Below are positions 7,747 through 16,486 of a stretch of DNA of 57,797 bases, in pieces. Origin of the DNA: Clostridia bacterium. Its GTDB lineage: Bacteria > Bacillota > Clostridia > Acetivibrionales > JAFADI01. A program made the position numbers and the translations under genes. The stretch lies in assembly GCA_026418695.1 (NCBI GenBank), contig JAOAAU010000076.1, forward strand, positions 1 to 57,797. Reading direction: 5' to 3'. The notes under the pieces were generated by a model. That model ran no database searches and was not told where the DNA came from. It saw only the letters and a list, made by a program, of their open reading frames with translations. Positions within the stretch are counted from its first letter, which is position 1. The number at the start of each line of letters is the position of its first letter.

Positions 7747-8526
7747 TTAAGGCTTGATTTTCTGGTAGATAGCATTAAGCTTTTCACGATAGATGGATTT
7801 GATGACTTCTTCCTGATCTGCTAATGGTTTTGAAGGTATCAGATCAATTACTTTTTCACTCGATAGTCCTGCCTCAAACATGGTTGCGATGGCACCCAAC
7901 ATCATACTCTTAATTCCTTCTTCAGCTTCTTCGTTGGACAGTCCAAAGTCTTTTACAATTTCCTTGAGTTCATACAATTGGAACCACAGATAAGTAGGTC
8001 CCATCGCTGTGAGGACTGCATACGCTTCAAGATTCTTCTCCGGAACAATTCTATATTCGCCTAATGCCGTAAATAATACATCAAGCACTTTTTTATCGGC
8101 TTCTGACACTCCCGCGGAGTAGGTAACAGGGTTAAATCCTTTTCCGATAACCGATGGAGCATTAGGGATCATTCGAACAACTTTGGCAGCACCGTTGCTT
8201 AATTCCGATAACCTGGATATCGTGAGTTTAGGAGCAAGAGATACGATCACGGAGTTTGGCGGTACATCCATTTTTAATTCCTCAAGTGTGCCGGCAAGTA
8301 CCGGTGGATGAAGTGCGATAAAAACAATGTCTTTTTCAATGGCTTGCCTATTTCCATTCTGGATCGCAGTGACTTCAGGAAACTCTTCAGTTAATCTTTT
8401 CAACACATCCGGATTGCTATCACTCACTACAATGCTATTTAGGTTTATTCCGGAACGCTTAAAGCTCTCCAGGAAAATCCGTGTAATTCTGCCTCCACCT
8501 ATGAATCCTACTGTTTTGTTCATCAT
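7747..8526 (-). CDS. Pyrroline-5-carboxylate reductase-like NAD(P) dehydrogenase
   Basis: A 259-residue protein with the N-terminal nucleotide fold VGFIGGGRITR and ProC-family landmarks (HPPVL, VRMIPNAPSVIGKGF, and LTAMGPTYLWF where true ProC has ALSGSGPAY). The divergence in that last motif argues against simple proline synthesis. Its promoter carries two copies of the operator found in front of the DGC/permease operon, which places it in the same regulon. GGAGG lies upstream of tandem ATG codons; the second ATG at 8523 is also possible. Confidence 0.8.
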   Translation of the reverse strand: MMNKTVGFIGGGRITRIFLESFKRSGINLNSIVVSDSNPDVLKRLTEEFPEVTAIQNGNRQAIEKDIVFIALHPPVLAGTLEELKMDVPPNSVIVSLAPKLTISRLSELSNGAAKVVRMIPNAPSVIGKGFNPVTYSAGVSEADKKVLDVLFTALGEYRIVPEKNLEAYAVLTAMGPTYLWFQLYELKEIVKDFGLSNEEAEEGIKSMMLGAIATMFEAGLSSEKVIDLIPSKPLADQEEVIKSIYREKLNAIYQKIKP

Positions 8527-8567
8527 ACGAAAATCTCCTCCATATTCTTAGTTTAGTGATTTACTAT

Positions 8568-8583
8568 ATTAGAAATTCCTAAT
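8568..8583. promoter_or_regulatory. Operator-like ATTAG-N6-CTAAT, copy 2
   Basis: An exact 5-6-5 match (spacer AAATTC), 42 bases upstream of the ProC-like gene start. Confidence 0.6.
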
Positions 8584-8630
8584 TTAATAATTTCATTATA
8601 TTCCCAGAGTAAAATTCTGTCAATAAGTAT

Positions 8631-8646
8631 TTTAGAAATCTCTAAT
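8631..8646. promoter_or_regulatory. Operator-like TTTAG-N6-CTAAT, copy 3
   Basis: One mismatch from the 5-6-5 consensus (spacer AAATCT), 63 bases from copy 2, close to six helical turns. Beyond it, 8647-8825 holds nothing I can identify. Confidence 0.5.
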
Positions 8647-8825
8647 ATATTTTTACCGGTTTGAAGGCTTCGTTAATAGGAACAATAGAATGGGGCACAA
8701 ATATTAAATGTTACTTTGTCCGCTATAAAGGAATCAGTGCTACATAAAGTTGGAATATCCTATATTAAAGTTCCGCAAAGCAACTCTTGTTTCAAGCATT
8801 CAATAAAGCATATTATTCAATATGC

Positions 8826-9320
8826 TCATTCTACGCCAAAACGTTGGTATGCAATCCTTTTCCCCGTAATTGTCCTGAAATTTTGTTCAATGGTTTCTTT
8901 TATTTTCAGCTTATCTTTTTGACTATCCATCGTTGTTAAATTCTCTAACAAATCTGCTTCCCATTGTATTTGAAAATCAATTCCGTCAATTTTTGATGGA
9001 GTATGATGATTTCCGATTATAAAGCATATTCTATCAATATTTCTATCATACCCGACTTTTTTCAAAATCTCACGAGCTACTCCCGGTCCTTCTTTTTCTT
9101 GATATACAGCATCTATGGAACCATATTTTTTTTGTGCTTCCACTGCGCCAATATCATGAAGTATAGCAACAATCGAAATGAATTCTTTTTCTTCCTCACT
9201 AATATTTTCGTTTTTCATGATATCTTCTGCATTTTTCAATACTTTAAGCGTATGTTCTACCCCAAAAGGGATTTCTTTAAAAACTTCTTTCATCTCTTTA
9301 ATGATTTTTTCCTTATACAT
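8826..9320 (-). CDS. HD-domain metal-dependent phosphohydrolase
   Basis: 164 residues from the ATG at 9320, which has GGAGG six bases upstream; longer in-frame starts lack a site. Metal ligands of the HD fold are visible: the first His in VEHTLKV, ILHDIG, GNHHTPSK and the last Asp in QWEADLLEN. The substrate, probably a nucleotide or phosphoester, is unknown. It stands alone with no shared promoter elements that I can see. Confidence 0.82.
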   Translation of the reverse strand: MYKEKIIKEMKEVFKEIPFGVEHTLKVLKNAEDIMKNENISEEEKEFISIVAILHDIGAVEAQKKYGSIDAVYQEKEGPGVAREILKKVGYDRNIDRICFIIGNHHTPSKIDGIDFQIQWEADLLENLTTMDSQKDKLKIKETIEQNFRTITGKRIAYQRFGVE

Positions 9321-9512
9321 AAATTCCTCCATCGTTTTGCTAAACAATTCAAAATTAAAGGATATTCCATTTAACAGCTCAATAGTATGCTATGTAATTC
9401 CGCAAGTCAAGTAGACTGGCCCGCCAGACTTGTACACGTTGGTCTTTGAAAATGCATGAGAATAACACGTCCTTCCTCTGTGTAAAAACTTGAGGATTCG
9501 CTTGCAAGGATA

Positions 9513-9548
9513 AAATAAAAAGCAGAAGCTACTTGCACAACTCCTGCT
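9513..9548 (-). terminator. Terminator of the CDF exporter gene
   Basis: On the minus strand AGCAGGAG pairs with CTTCTGCT, with one G-T wobble, and TTTTTATTTTATCC follows. The rest of 9321-9512 contains a possible CAAGTC/GACTTG hairpin near 9404-9433 and no gene. Confidence 0.7.
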
Positions 9549-9623
9549 GGTAATGTTTACTTTAGTCATTCATTCTCGAATTATAAAAAAGAAACGCCTT
9601 GCCTATTTTTAATATTTGATGAA

Positions 9624-11027
9624 TCACTCCATAGGCTCTACATGGATATGAACGTTCTCAATGCGGTCAAAGCTGACCTTTAGTTTATTGGAAAGATTCT
9701 TTGACACTTTTTCAACCTTCTCCGTACTAAAGTCGCCAAACAATCCGCAGTGCAGAAAAATATTCAGCCGTTCACCCTGCTTATAAATCTTTATATCATG
9801 GCAGTTCAGCTTATCCGGCACTTTATTGATCATAGCATCAATCCTGCTGATGATCTCACCGCTTTTCTCCGTAACGTCTTCTGCTTGAATCAGACTTCGT
9901 GTAACATGCTCAAAGTTTACGCTGACATCTTTCACGTCACTCAAGGCTTTTTGAATCAACTCGCTGATCTCATGCGACAGTTTGTGGGACTGACACAAGG
10001 TCATGTTTTCCTTGACCTCCAGGTGGATCGCGATGTGCTTTCCATCTGCCAGTTCATAAACATGAATATTATGGATATTGGTGCAAATCGGGAAGTTATC
10101 CACTACCTTTTTCACGGTATGATATACTTCCATGTCCTCCACCTCAGCGGTATCTATGGGAAAAGTACTGATCACAATATCGCTGTTGGGTATTTTAGAT
10201 TGAATTTTCTCCCGGATCTCATGCACAATCGCATGAACTGCTCTATGGCTTTCATTCCTGTTCAGACCTACGTTGATATCAATAAAGTAGTTGGGTCCCG
10301 AAGGCCTTACCCTTACATTGGCAACATCCAAAACTCCATTGATATTGTTTACTTCTTTGAGAATCTCACTGACCATTCCTTTCGGTGCCGCATCCAGTAA
10401 TACATCGATGGTGCGCTTTCCCAATTGAATGCTGACGAGGATAACCAACACTGAGACACCCAGGGCTGCAATCGGGTCCCCATAGCTTAAAACAGGCCAT
10501 CCGAAATAGTCTCCGATTCCTACACAAATCAAGCCACCGATAACAACCAAGGAACTCCATACATCGCTGTCAAAGTGAAGTGCATCTGCCTCCAATGCCT
10601 GGCTCCCATACTTTTTGGCGGCCTTTTTCAAAGCTCTGGATCTGGAGATATTGATGATGATGGAAAGTACCATAACCCCAACACCCCAGGCGGTTCCTTC
10701 CACCTTGACCATTTTACCCAGAAAGAGTCTTTCCGCGGCTTCATAGATAATCCAGGCACAGGTTGCCAAAAGCAGAAGCGTTTCAATCAATGCTGAGAAG
10801 CTTTCTATCTTTCCATGACCATAGTTATGGTCCATATCTGCAGGTTTATCAGAAATTCTGACTGCAAAGTAGGTAATAATTGCAGCCCCAAGGTCCAGCG
10901 CCGAGTGTGCAGCTTCTGAAAGAATACCAAGACTGCCGGTAAATACTCCAACTACAATTTTTACGATTGTCAGGAAAACCGCAGCAATAACAGAACTCAA
11001 TGCAACTTTTTGCTTTTCACTAGACAT
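9624..11027 (-). CDS. Cation diffusion facilitator metal exporter
   Basis: 467 residues. The membrane part covers about residues 10-215 with the paired metal sites H41-x3-D45 (EAAHSALDLG) and a second HxxxD in ADALHFDSD. DMDHNYGHGKIES is the usual loop. The cytoplasmic part, about 215-467, is longer than the single dimerisation domain of typical CDFs and seems to hold more than one such repeat. It exports divalent metal against protons. A NiCo riboswitch lies in its leader, so nickel and cobalt are the likely inducers and substrates. Confidence 0.9.
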   Translation of the reverse strand: MSSEKQKVALSSVIAAVFLTIVKIVVGVFTGSLGILSEAAHSALDLGAAIITYFAVRISDKPADMDHNYGHGKIESFSALIETLLLLATCAWIIYEAAERLFLGKMVKVEGTAWGVGVMVLSIIINISRSRALKKAAKKYGSQALEADALHFDSDVWSSLVVIGGLICVGIGDYFGWPVLSYGDPIAALGVSVLVILVSIQLGKRTIDVLLDAAPKGMVSEILKEVNNINGVLDVANVRVRPSGPNYFIDINVGLNRNESHRAVHAIVHEIREKIQSKIPNSDIVISTFPIDTAEVEDMEVYHTVKKVVDNFPICTNIHNIHVYELADGKHIAIHLEVKENMTLCQSHKLSHEISELIQKALSDVKDVSVNFEHVTRSLIQAEDVTEKSGEIISRIDAMINKVPDKLNCHDIKIYKQGERLNIFLHCGLFGDFSTEKVEKVSKNLSNKLKVSFDRIENVHIHVEPME

Positions 11028-11051
11028 TAAAATCCCCCTAATAAATAATTA

Positions 11052-11150
11052 GACCCATGGAACATTGTTCATGTCCCACGGGTCATCGTTTACTCCGCTG
11101 CCTTTATAAGGCCCAGCCCCACATGCTTTCGCACATCGCCTGCTCACGTT
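11052..11150 (-). promoter_or_regulatory. NiCo (czcD) riboswitch with overlapping terminator
   Basis: The minus-strand leader of the CDF gene contains GAGCAGGCGATG, a GAAA-capped hairpin, GGGGCTGGGCC, GGCAGCGGAG and a closing GTGGGACATG, the conserved order of the Ni/Co-sensing czcD RNA. The 3' closing strand (11070-11079) is also the 5' arm of a strong hairpin (11052-11084, GACCC...GGGTC). This suggests that metal binding to the aptamer prevents terminator formation and switches expression on. The T tract after the hairpin is interrupted, so termination may be moderate. Confidence 0.88.
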
Positions 11151-11216
11151 GATAAAAGTATTCTAATGTTTTTTTAGTATATAGTATGCGGTTTCCCCTT
11201 GTCAAGTGCTAAAAAC

Positions 11217-11696
11217 CTAATTATTATCATGATGGCATACAAGATCGATTACAATGGCCATCGCCAGATTGGTCACCTGGTCTTCCCGATCATCAATGTC
11301 TACACCATATGTATCACTGAATGAGAAGAAACTCTTCGATATTCTTGCAACTACAATCCCGTTTTTTACGATATCAAATTCATGTGCCCAAAAATCACCG
11401 TCAATATAGTATTCCCCACCTGATCCGGAGATAATAAATTCTTTTTTAAAAAAGGTAAATTTCTTCTTGATGTTTGCCGTCAGACCACCGCCAACATAGA
11501 TGTCATACTCCGGCATGAACCTCAAAAGCTGCTGTTCGATATAGCATAGTTCATTCCCCGCCATATCATAAATTCTGAGTTTGTGACCAAAGGAAAGCAG
11601 CTGGCTTTTTACCATAAAGATTTCATTGCCCGCTTCATCTTTGATCTTAAAGCTGTCTCCAAATGAAAAAATCTTCTGTCTGATGATATACCTCAT
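11217..11696 (-). CDS. LURP-one-related (tubby-like) family protein
   Basis: 159 residues from the ATG at 11696, preceded by GGGGAGGAG. The sequence is almost entirely beta strand with internal repeats (FSFGDSFKIKDEAGNEIFMVK, LLSFGHKLRIYDMAGNELCY, and a third copy KSFFSFSDTYGVDI), the pattern of DUF567/LURP-one proteins. The tubby-like fold may bind lipid or act as a scramblase-like membrane protein in relatives. The bacterial function is not known. It is single and apparently not in an operon. Confidence 0.8.
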   Translation of the reverse strand: MRYIIRQKIFSFGDSFKIKDEAGNEIFMVKSQLLSFGHKLRIYDMAGNELCYIEQQLLRFMPEYDIYVGGGLTANIKKKFTFFKKEFIISGSGGEYYIDGDFWAHEFDIVKNGIVVARISKSFFSFSDTYGVDIDDREDQVTNLAMAIVIDLVCHHDNN

Positions 11697-11776
11697 GGTA
11701 CTCCTCCCCAATAATTAATTTAGAATTTGCATGGCTGAATCAGCCCCGCAATTCTTTCTCTACTATAAAAATCCAT

Positions 11777-11811
11777 GAAAAAAAGATAGGTAATCCATAC
11801 CTATCTTTTAT
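11777..11811 (-). terminator. Terminator of the transketolase operon
   Basis: The stem AAAGATAGGTA/TACCTATCTTT has a five-base loop and is followed on the minus strand by a T run. It lies just after the transketolase C-subunit stop. Confidence 0.88.
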
Positions 11812-11827
11812 ATTATACGATACAATT

Positions 11828-12772
11828 TTACTTTTTCTTCATATTCATGGATTCTTTTGCTTTTTCGACAATATTCTTTGCTGTTAAACCATACTTTTCA
11901 AGGAGCTCATTGGGTTTCCCTGACTTCCCAAACCGGTCTTCAATGCCCACACGCTTGATGGGAACAGGATACTTATCCGCCAGAACTTCAGCGACTGCGC
12001 TGCCCAAACCGCCAATTATGCTGTGCTCCTCGGCTGTAACCACAGCCCCGGTTTCCATGGCTGCCTTAACTATGAGTTCGGAATCGATGGGTTTAATCGT
12101 ATGTATGTTTATGACTCTTGCCTGTACTCCTTCCTTTTGGAGAAGTTCCCTCGCTTCCAGGGCTTTCTCAACCATAATGCCTGTTGCTATTATGGTAAGA
12201 TCATTGCCTTCCTTGAGTACAGTACCTTTTCCAATTTCAAACTGATAACTGTTTTCATCAAAGATTACGGGGACAGAAGCTCTGCCTAATCTTAAATAAA
12301 CCGGTCCATCGTATTCTATTGCTGCCTTCACAGCAAACTTTGTCTCCACACTATCTGCAGGGCTGATAACAACCATATTGGGCAGCGCCCTCATGATTGC
12401 GATGTCCTCTACGGTCTGGTGGGATGCGCCATCCTCGCCTACAGTAATTCCAGCATGGGAAGCACCAATTTTTACATTCAACGCAGGATAACAGATAGAA
12501 TTTCTTACCTGCTCAAAGGCCCTTCCGGCAGCAAACATCGCAAAAGAACTGGCAAAAACAATCTTTCCGCAGGAAGCGAGTCCCGCTGCAACCGTCATCA
12601 TATTGCCTTCTGCAATCCCCATATTAATAAATCTTTCCGGGTACTTCTTTTTAAACACTTCTGTTTTTGTCGATTTGGAAAGGTCGGCGTCCAATACTAC
12701 AATCCTGCTGTCGGCACCAAACTCAGCTAACGCAGCTCCGTACCCTTCCCTCGTTGCCATCTTCTGGGACAT
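11828..12772 (-). CDS. Transketolase, C-terminal subunit
   Basis: 314 residues corresponding to the pyrimidine-binding and C-terminal domains of transketolase. GTGNs such as GIAEGNMMTVAAGLA and the GASHAGITVGEDGASHQTVEDIA segment (about 100-125) are characteristic. It forms the enzyme together with the N-subunit gene that ends at the base next to its start, so the two are translated as a coupled pair. It transfers two-carbon units in the non-oxidative pentose phosphate pathway. Confidence 0.93.
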   Translation of the reverse strand: MSQKMATREGYGAALAEFGADSRIVVLDADLSKSTKTEVFKKKYPERFINMGIAEGNMMTVAAGLASCGKIVFASSFAMFAAGRAFEQVRNSICYPALNVKIGASHAGITVGEDGASHQTVEDIAIMRALPNMVVISPADSVETKFAVKAAIEYDGPVYLRLGRASVPVIFDENSYQFEIGKGTVLKEGNDLTIIATGIMVEKALEARELLQKEGVQARVINIHTIKPIDSELIVKAAMETGAVVTAEEHSIIGGLGSAVAEVLADKYPVPIKRVGIEDRFGKSGKPNELLEKYGLTAKNIVEKAKESMNMKKK

Positions 12773-13618
12773 TTATTCCACCTCCAATTTTGACATGTAC
12801 GCATCAATTTCTGCAAAAGCTTGCTCTGCCTGTTCCTGACTTGGTGCGGTTCCATGCCAGCCCGCCTGGTTCTCCATAAAGGAAACCCCTTTTCCCTTGA
12901 CAGTTTCCGCCATGATCACAACCGGCTTCCCTTTGGATTTTCCAGCTTCATTTAATGCTTCAATGATCTGAACAAAATCATGGCCATTGATTCTGATAAC
13001 CTTCCAGCCAAAGGCTTTCAACTTGTCCTCAATGGGCTCAGGAGATAAAACTTCGGTGATTTTTCCATCAATCTGTAAGCCGTTATAGTCTAAAAATGCC
13101 ACCAGGTTGTCCAGCTTATAGTGGGCAGCAGCCATAAACGCTTCCCAAACCTGGCCTTCCTGCAGCTCTCCGTCTCCAAGTATTGAATACACCCGATAGT
13201 CCTTTTTGTCCAGTTTCCCTGCCAATGCCATTCCTACAGCCGCAGAAATGCCTTGTCCCAGTGAACCTGTAGACATATCTACTCCCGGTACGCTTTTCAT
13301 ACTGGGATGCCCTTCAAGGTAGCTATCTATATGCCTGAATGATTTTAAGTCTTCTACCGGGAAAAATCCCTTTTCAGCCAGTGCTCCATATAAAGCAGGT
13401 GAACAATGTCCTTTAGAAAGCACAAAACGGTCTCTATCCTCCCAACGTGGATTTTTCGGGTCCACTTTCATCTCATGGAAGTACAGAACCGTCAATATAT
13501 CCGTACAGGATAGAGATCCGCCCGGATGCCCGGAAGCAGCATGCAGCACCTCAGTGATGATGTGTTTCCGAATCTTAGCGGCCCATTTCCTGAGCTCTAA
13601 AATTTCTTGCTTTTTCAT
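12773..13618 (-). CDS. Transketolase, N-terminal (TPP-binding) subunit
   Basis: 281 residues. The thiamine diphosphate motif starts at GDGELQEGQVWEA (about 150), with HGHD near 210 and the N-terminal AASGHPGGSLS. Split transketolases of this type are common in anaerobes and archaea, so this is not a frameshift. The GGAGG for the downstream subunit lies inside the 3' end of this gene. GGAGAAGAG precedes the ATG. Confidence 0.94.
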   Translation of the reverse strand: MKKQEILELRKWAAKIRKHIITEVLHAASGHPGGSLSCTDILTVLYFHEMKVDPKNPRWEDRDRFVLSKGHCSPALYGALAEKGFFPVEDLKSFRHIDSYLEGHPSMKSVPGVDMSTGSLGQGISAAVGMALAGKLDKKDYRVYSILGDGELQEGQVWEAFMAAAHYKLDNLVAFLDYNGLQIDGKITEVLSPEPIEDKLKAFGWKVIRINGHDFVQIIEALNEAGKSKGKPVVIMAETVKGKGVSFMENQAGWHGTAPSQEQAEQAFAEIDAYMSKLEVE

Positions 13619-13740
13619 TCTCTCTTCTCCTTTTTTTCACATTTCCCAAAACAGTATACTATAAACTTAATTTGCTAGTCTATAGCCCATGGAGCTAAAA
13701 ACTTATAAAAATCGCCAAAATATTACTGAATTTTGTTGAA

Positions 13741-14667
13741 TCAGTTTTCATAAGTTTTGAACCCCTCACCGAGAACTTCCCGGATGTCGGTAAGGATGAT
13801 GAATGATTTTTCATCGACACTCCGTACAATCTCTTTCAGTTTTGGAATCTGCCCCCTGTGAAGGACACACAGGAGTACCTTCTTGTCATCGCCGGTATAC
13901 ATACCGGTGCCGTTCAATGCAGTTACACCCCGATCCAGATCTACTAAAATCCTGCTCGCAATCTCGTCTGAATGATCCGAAATAATAAACACTGCCTTGG
14001 CAAAGTTAACGCCCTCCAAAATCGCATCAATGACCTTTGATGATACAAATAGAGTAACAATGGCATATAAACCCAGGATAAAGCTTTTAAAGGCAACAGA
14101 AGCCAGGATAATAACGCTGGTATCAATAAACAACAGGATTTGCCCGATGGTAAAGGCAGGAATGAAATGATGAACGATTCTTGCAGCAAGATCCGTTCCT
14201 CCCGTTGTAGCCCCTGATTTAAATACAACTCCAAGTCCCACTCCCATGAGGAAGCCCCCGAAAATCGAATATAGCAGTAAGTCCGGTGCAGAAGGCGCAG
14301 GTTCAAGCTTTACCAGAAAGTTTTCTACAAAGTATTTTGAAATATCTACAGTTGTATCGATGATCACCGAAAGAAGAATCGTACTGAACAGCGTTCTTAC
14401 CGCAAAGCCCTTTCCGATGTAGCGAATCCCTGCTATAAACAGCGGAATATTCAAAGCCAGCATGCTCACGCCCACGGAAAGCTTGCCTCCGGTAATATAA
14501 AACAGCACCGTTGCAATACCGCTGACTCCTCCCGGCGCGATCTTATAGGGAACCATAAATACATTAATCGCAGCGCCGGTCAGGAAGGATCCGATAATAA
14601 TCCAAGTATAGGTCTTAACCCCGCGAAGGATATTTTTCTTCGAAAATAGTTTATCTGTCTGTGTCAT
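13741..14667 (-). CDS. YitT-family membrane protein
   Basis: 308 residues from the ATG at 14667 (AGGA seven bases upstream). The in-frame GTG at 14709 lacks a site. About five or six membrane segments cover residues 15-205 (YTWIIIGSFLTGAAINVF, GVGLGVVFKSGATTGGTDLAA). The C-terminal cytoplasmic DUF2179 domain covers about 215-308 (ALNGTGMYTGDDKKVLLCVL). The molecular role of the family is unsettled. Single gene. Confidence 0.9.
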   Translation of the reverse strand: MTQTDKLFSKKNILRGVKTYTWIIIGSFLTGAAINVFMVPYKIAPGGVSGIATVLFYITGGKLSVGVSMLALNIPLFIAGIRYIGKGFAVRTLFSTILLSVIIDTTVDISKYFVENFLVKLEPAPSAPDLLLYSIFGGFLMGVGLGVVFKSGATTGGTDLAARIVHHFIPAFTIGQILLFIDTSVIILASVAFKSFILGLYAIVTLFVSSKVIDAILEGVNFAKAVFIISDHSDEIASRILVDLDRGVTALNGTGMYTGDDKKVLLCVLHRGQIPKLKEIVRSVDEKSFIILTDIREVLGEGFKTYEN

Positions 14668-14841
14668 TTTACATCCTAACCTAGCAGTCCTGCAACACAT
14701 CAAATTCACAGTATTTTACTGCATAACGCTGCTTCCTTCATGCAGTGGTTTATTTACTGTAAATCTTGTTACTGACCGCTATAGTTAAAAATTGTTTTCT
14801 TTCTTTAATATGCCCAAAAAATAAAAATTATTAAGCAAGAA

Positions 14842-14868
14842 AAAAGCCATTGAAAATTCAATGGCTTT
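14842..14868 (-). terminator. Terminator of the amino-acid ABC transporter operon
   Basis: AAAGCCATTGAA pairs with TTCAATGGCTTT, and TTTTCTTGC follows on the minus strand. Confidence 0.9.
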
Positions 14869-14936
14869 GACATCTTCTATTCACTGATTGCGTTGATACC
14901 CGGTTAGCGCAAGGTATCCAGCATTTCTGGTGTCTC

Positions 14937-15701
14937 TTATAATACTTTTTGTAAGAAGGACTTTGTTCTTTCATGCTTGGGATTTGAGAATATTTCCTCA
15001 GGAGAACTCTCCTCAAGGATCTCGCCCTTATCCATGAAAATAACCCGGTTGCATACTTCCTTTGCGAATCCCATCTCATGGGTAACAACCACCATGGTCA
15101 TACCTTCCTTTGCAAGGTCCTTCATTACTTGTAATACTTCTCCGACGAGTTCAGGATCCAGCGCTGAAGTAGGTTCGTCAAACAGCATGATCTTGGGCTT
15201 CATAGCCAGGGCTCTGGCGATCGCAACTCTCTGCTGCTGTCCCCCGGAAAGTCTGGAAGGATATTCATTTTTCTTGTCTTCCAATCCTACTTTTTTAAGC
15301 AATTCGATTGCAAAAGCAACCGCTTCTGCTTTTGAAACCTTTTTCACCGTCATGGGTGCTTCAATGATATTCTCTAGAACCGTCATGTGCGGAAATAAAT
15401 TAAATCTCTGAAACACCATCCCAAGTTCCGAGCAAATCTGAGCTACCTTTTTATGAGAAACTTTCAGCTGATCCTTTCCGTCTACCTTCTCATCAATAAG
15501 CTCGCCGTCGATAGTGACTCTGCCTGATGTGATTCTCTCCAGGTGGTTCAATGATCTCAACAGCGTACTTTTTCCGGATCCGCTGGGGCCGATGATGCTA
15601 AGCACCTCACCCTGTCTTACTTCCAGGTCAATATTTCTCAACACTTCAAGGGAGCCGAAGGATTTGCATACTTTTTCCAGCTTTATCATTACATTGCTCA
15701 T
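14937..15701 (-). CDS. Polar amino-acid ABC transporter, ATP-binding subunit
   Basis: 254 residues from the ATG at 15701 (GGGAGGTG six bases upstream); a longer frame overlapping the permease is unlikely. Walker A is GPSGSGKST, the signature LSGGQQQR, Walker [13 protein letters not shown], and the switch His is in [10 protein letters not shown]. This is the GlnQ/HisP class. It lies in the cytoplasm and powers import by the permease encoded 13 bases upstream. Last gene of the three-gene operon. Confidence 0.94.
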   Translation of the reverse strand: MSNVMIKLEKVCKSFGSLEVLRNIDLEVRQGEVLSIIGPSGSGKSTLLRSLNHLERITSGRVTIDGELIDEKVDGKDQLKVSHKKVAQICSELGMVFQRFNLFPHMTVLENIIEAPMTVKKVSKAEAVAFAIELLKKVGLEDKKNEYPSRLSGGQQQRVAIARALAMKPKIMLFDEPTSALDPELVGEVLQVMKDLAKEGMTMVVVTHEMGFAKEVCNRVIFMDKGEILEESSPEEIFSNPKHERTKSFLQKVL

Positions 15702-15714
15702 CCGATACACCTCC

Positions 15715-16371
15715 CTATTCGTAAACGGAATATTTCTTTTCGAGTCTTTCAAAAACAATTGTAAATACAGTCGTCATTGCCAGATACAAGGCAGCAGCCG
15801 GGATATAAATCATGGCATTACCGGTCCTGTTGGATATCTGGGAGGTAATTCTCATCAGCTCTGTCATACCGATAACCGCAACAAGTGAGGAATCTTTCAG
15901 GAGCATAATGAATTCATTACCTACCGGCGGGATCAATCTTCTATAGGATTGAGGAACAATGACTCTCCTCATGGCCTGTCCATAACTCATACCGAGTGCC
16001 TTGGCGGCTTCCATCTGACCCTTGTCGATAGACTGGATCGCAGCTCTGATAATTTCCGCAAGATAAGCAGCGGAGTTCAAGCTTAGTGCAATCAAGGCTG
16101 AAGGGAAATCCGGAAGACCTCTTGGGGGATCAAAAAATAAAGGAAATGCAAAATATATAAAGAATATTTGCATCATTAAAGGCGTTCCTCTAAACAGCCA
16201 AATATAAAACCAGCAAAATCCATCAATAATCTTGTTCTTTGACAGTCTGCCCAGAGCAAGGAAAAGTCCTAAAATGAGTCCAAAGAAGATGGAAATGATG
16301 GTCAATTCGATTGTGACGACGCTTCCTCTTAACAGCGCCGGCATAGCATTCATTATCTGATCAAATTTCAA
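15715..16371 (-). CDS. Polar amino-acid ABC transporter, permease subunit
   Basis: About 218 residues if read from the TTG at 16371, which has GGAG nine bases upstream and gives the usual N-terminus ([16 protein letters not shown]). A GTG at 16413 in the same frame has no site. About five membrane segments and the coupling loop [21 protein letters not shown] are present. It forms the membrane channel for the binding protein and ATPase on either side. Confidence 0.92.
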   Translation of the reverse strand: MKFDQIMNAMPALLRGSVVTIELTIISIFFGLILGLFLALGRLSKNKIIDGFCWFYIWLFRGTPLMMQIFFIYFAFPLFFDPPRGLPDFPSALIALSLNSAAYLAEIIRAAIQSIDKGQMEAAKALGMSYGQAMRRVIVPQSYRRLIPPVGNEFIMLLKDSSLVAVIGMTELMRITSQISNRTGNAMIYIPAAALYLAMTTVFTIVFERLEKKYSVYE

Positions 16372-16486
16372 GAATAACAGCTCCCCATACGCAAGTATAA
16401 CGAACTTCAGCACTTTGACATAATGCCACGTTGCACCAAAGTTCGTTACCTATTCTGCATCATTGATATTTAGAATTTCCTGGACA

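Noticed and set aside
9750..10400. A 216-codon plus-strand frame inside the CDF gene
   Set aside because: The opposite strand clearly encodes a CDF exporter with all family motifs, so this frame is a shadow.
11828..13618. Transketolase split as a frameshift
   Set aside because: Split subunits with a clean start and stop and an internal GGAGG are a known arrangement in anaerobes.
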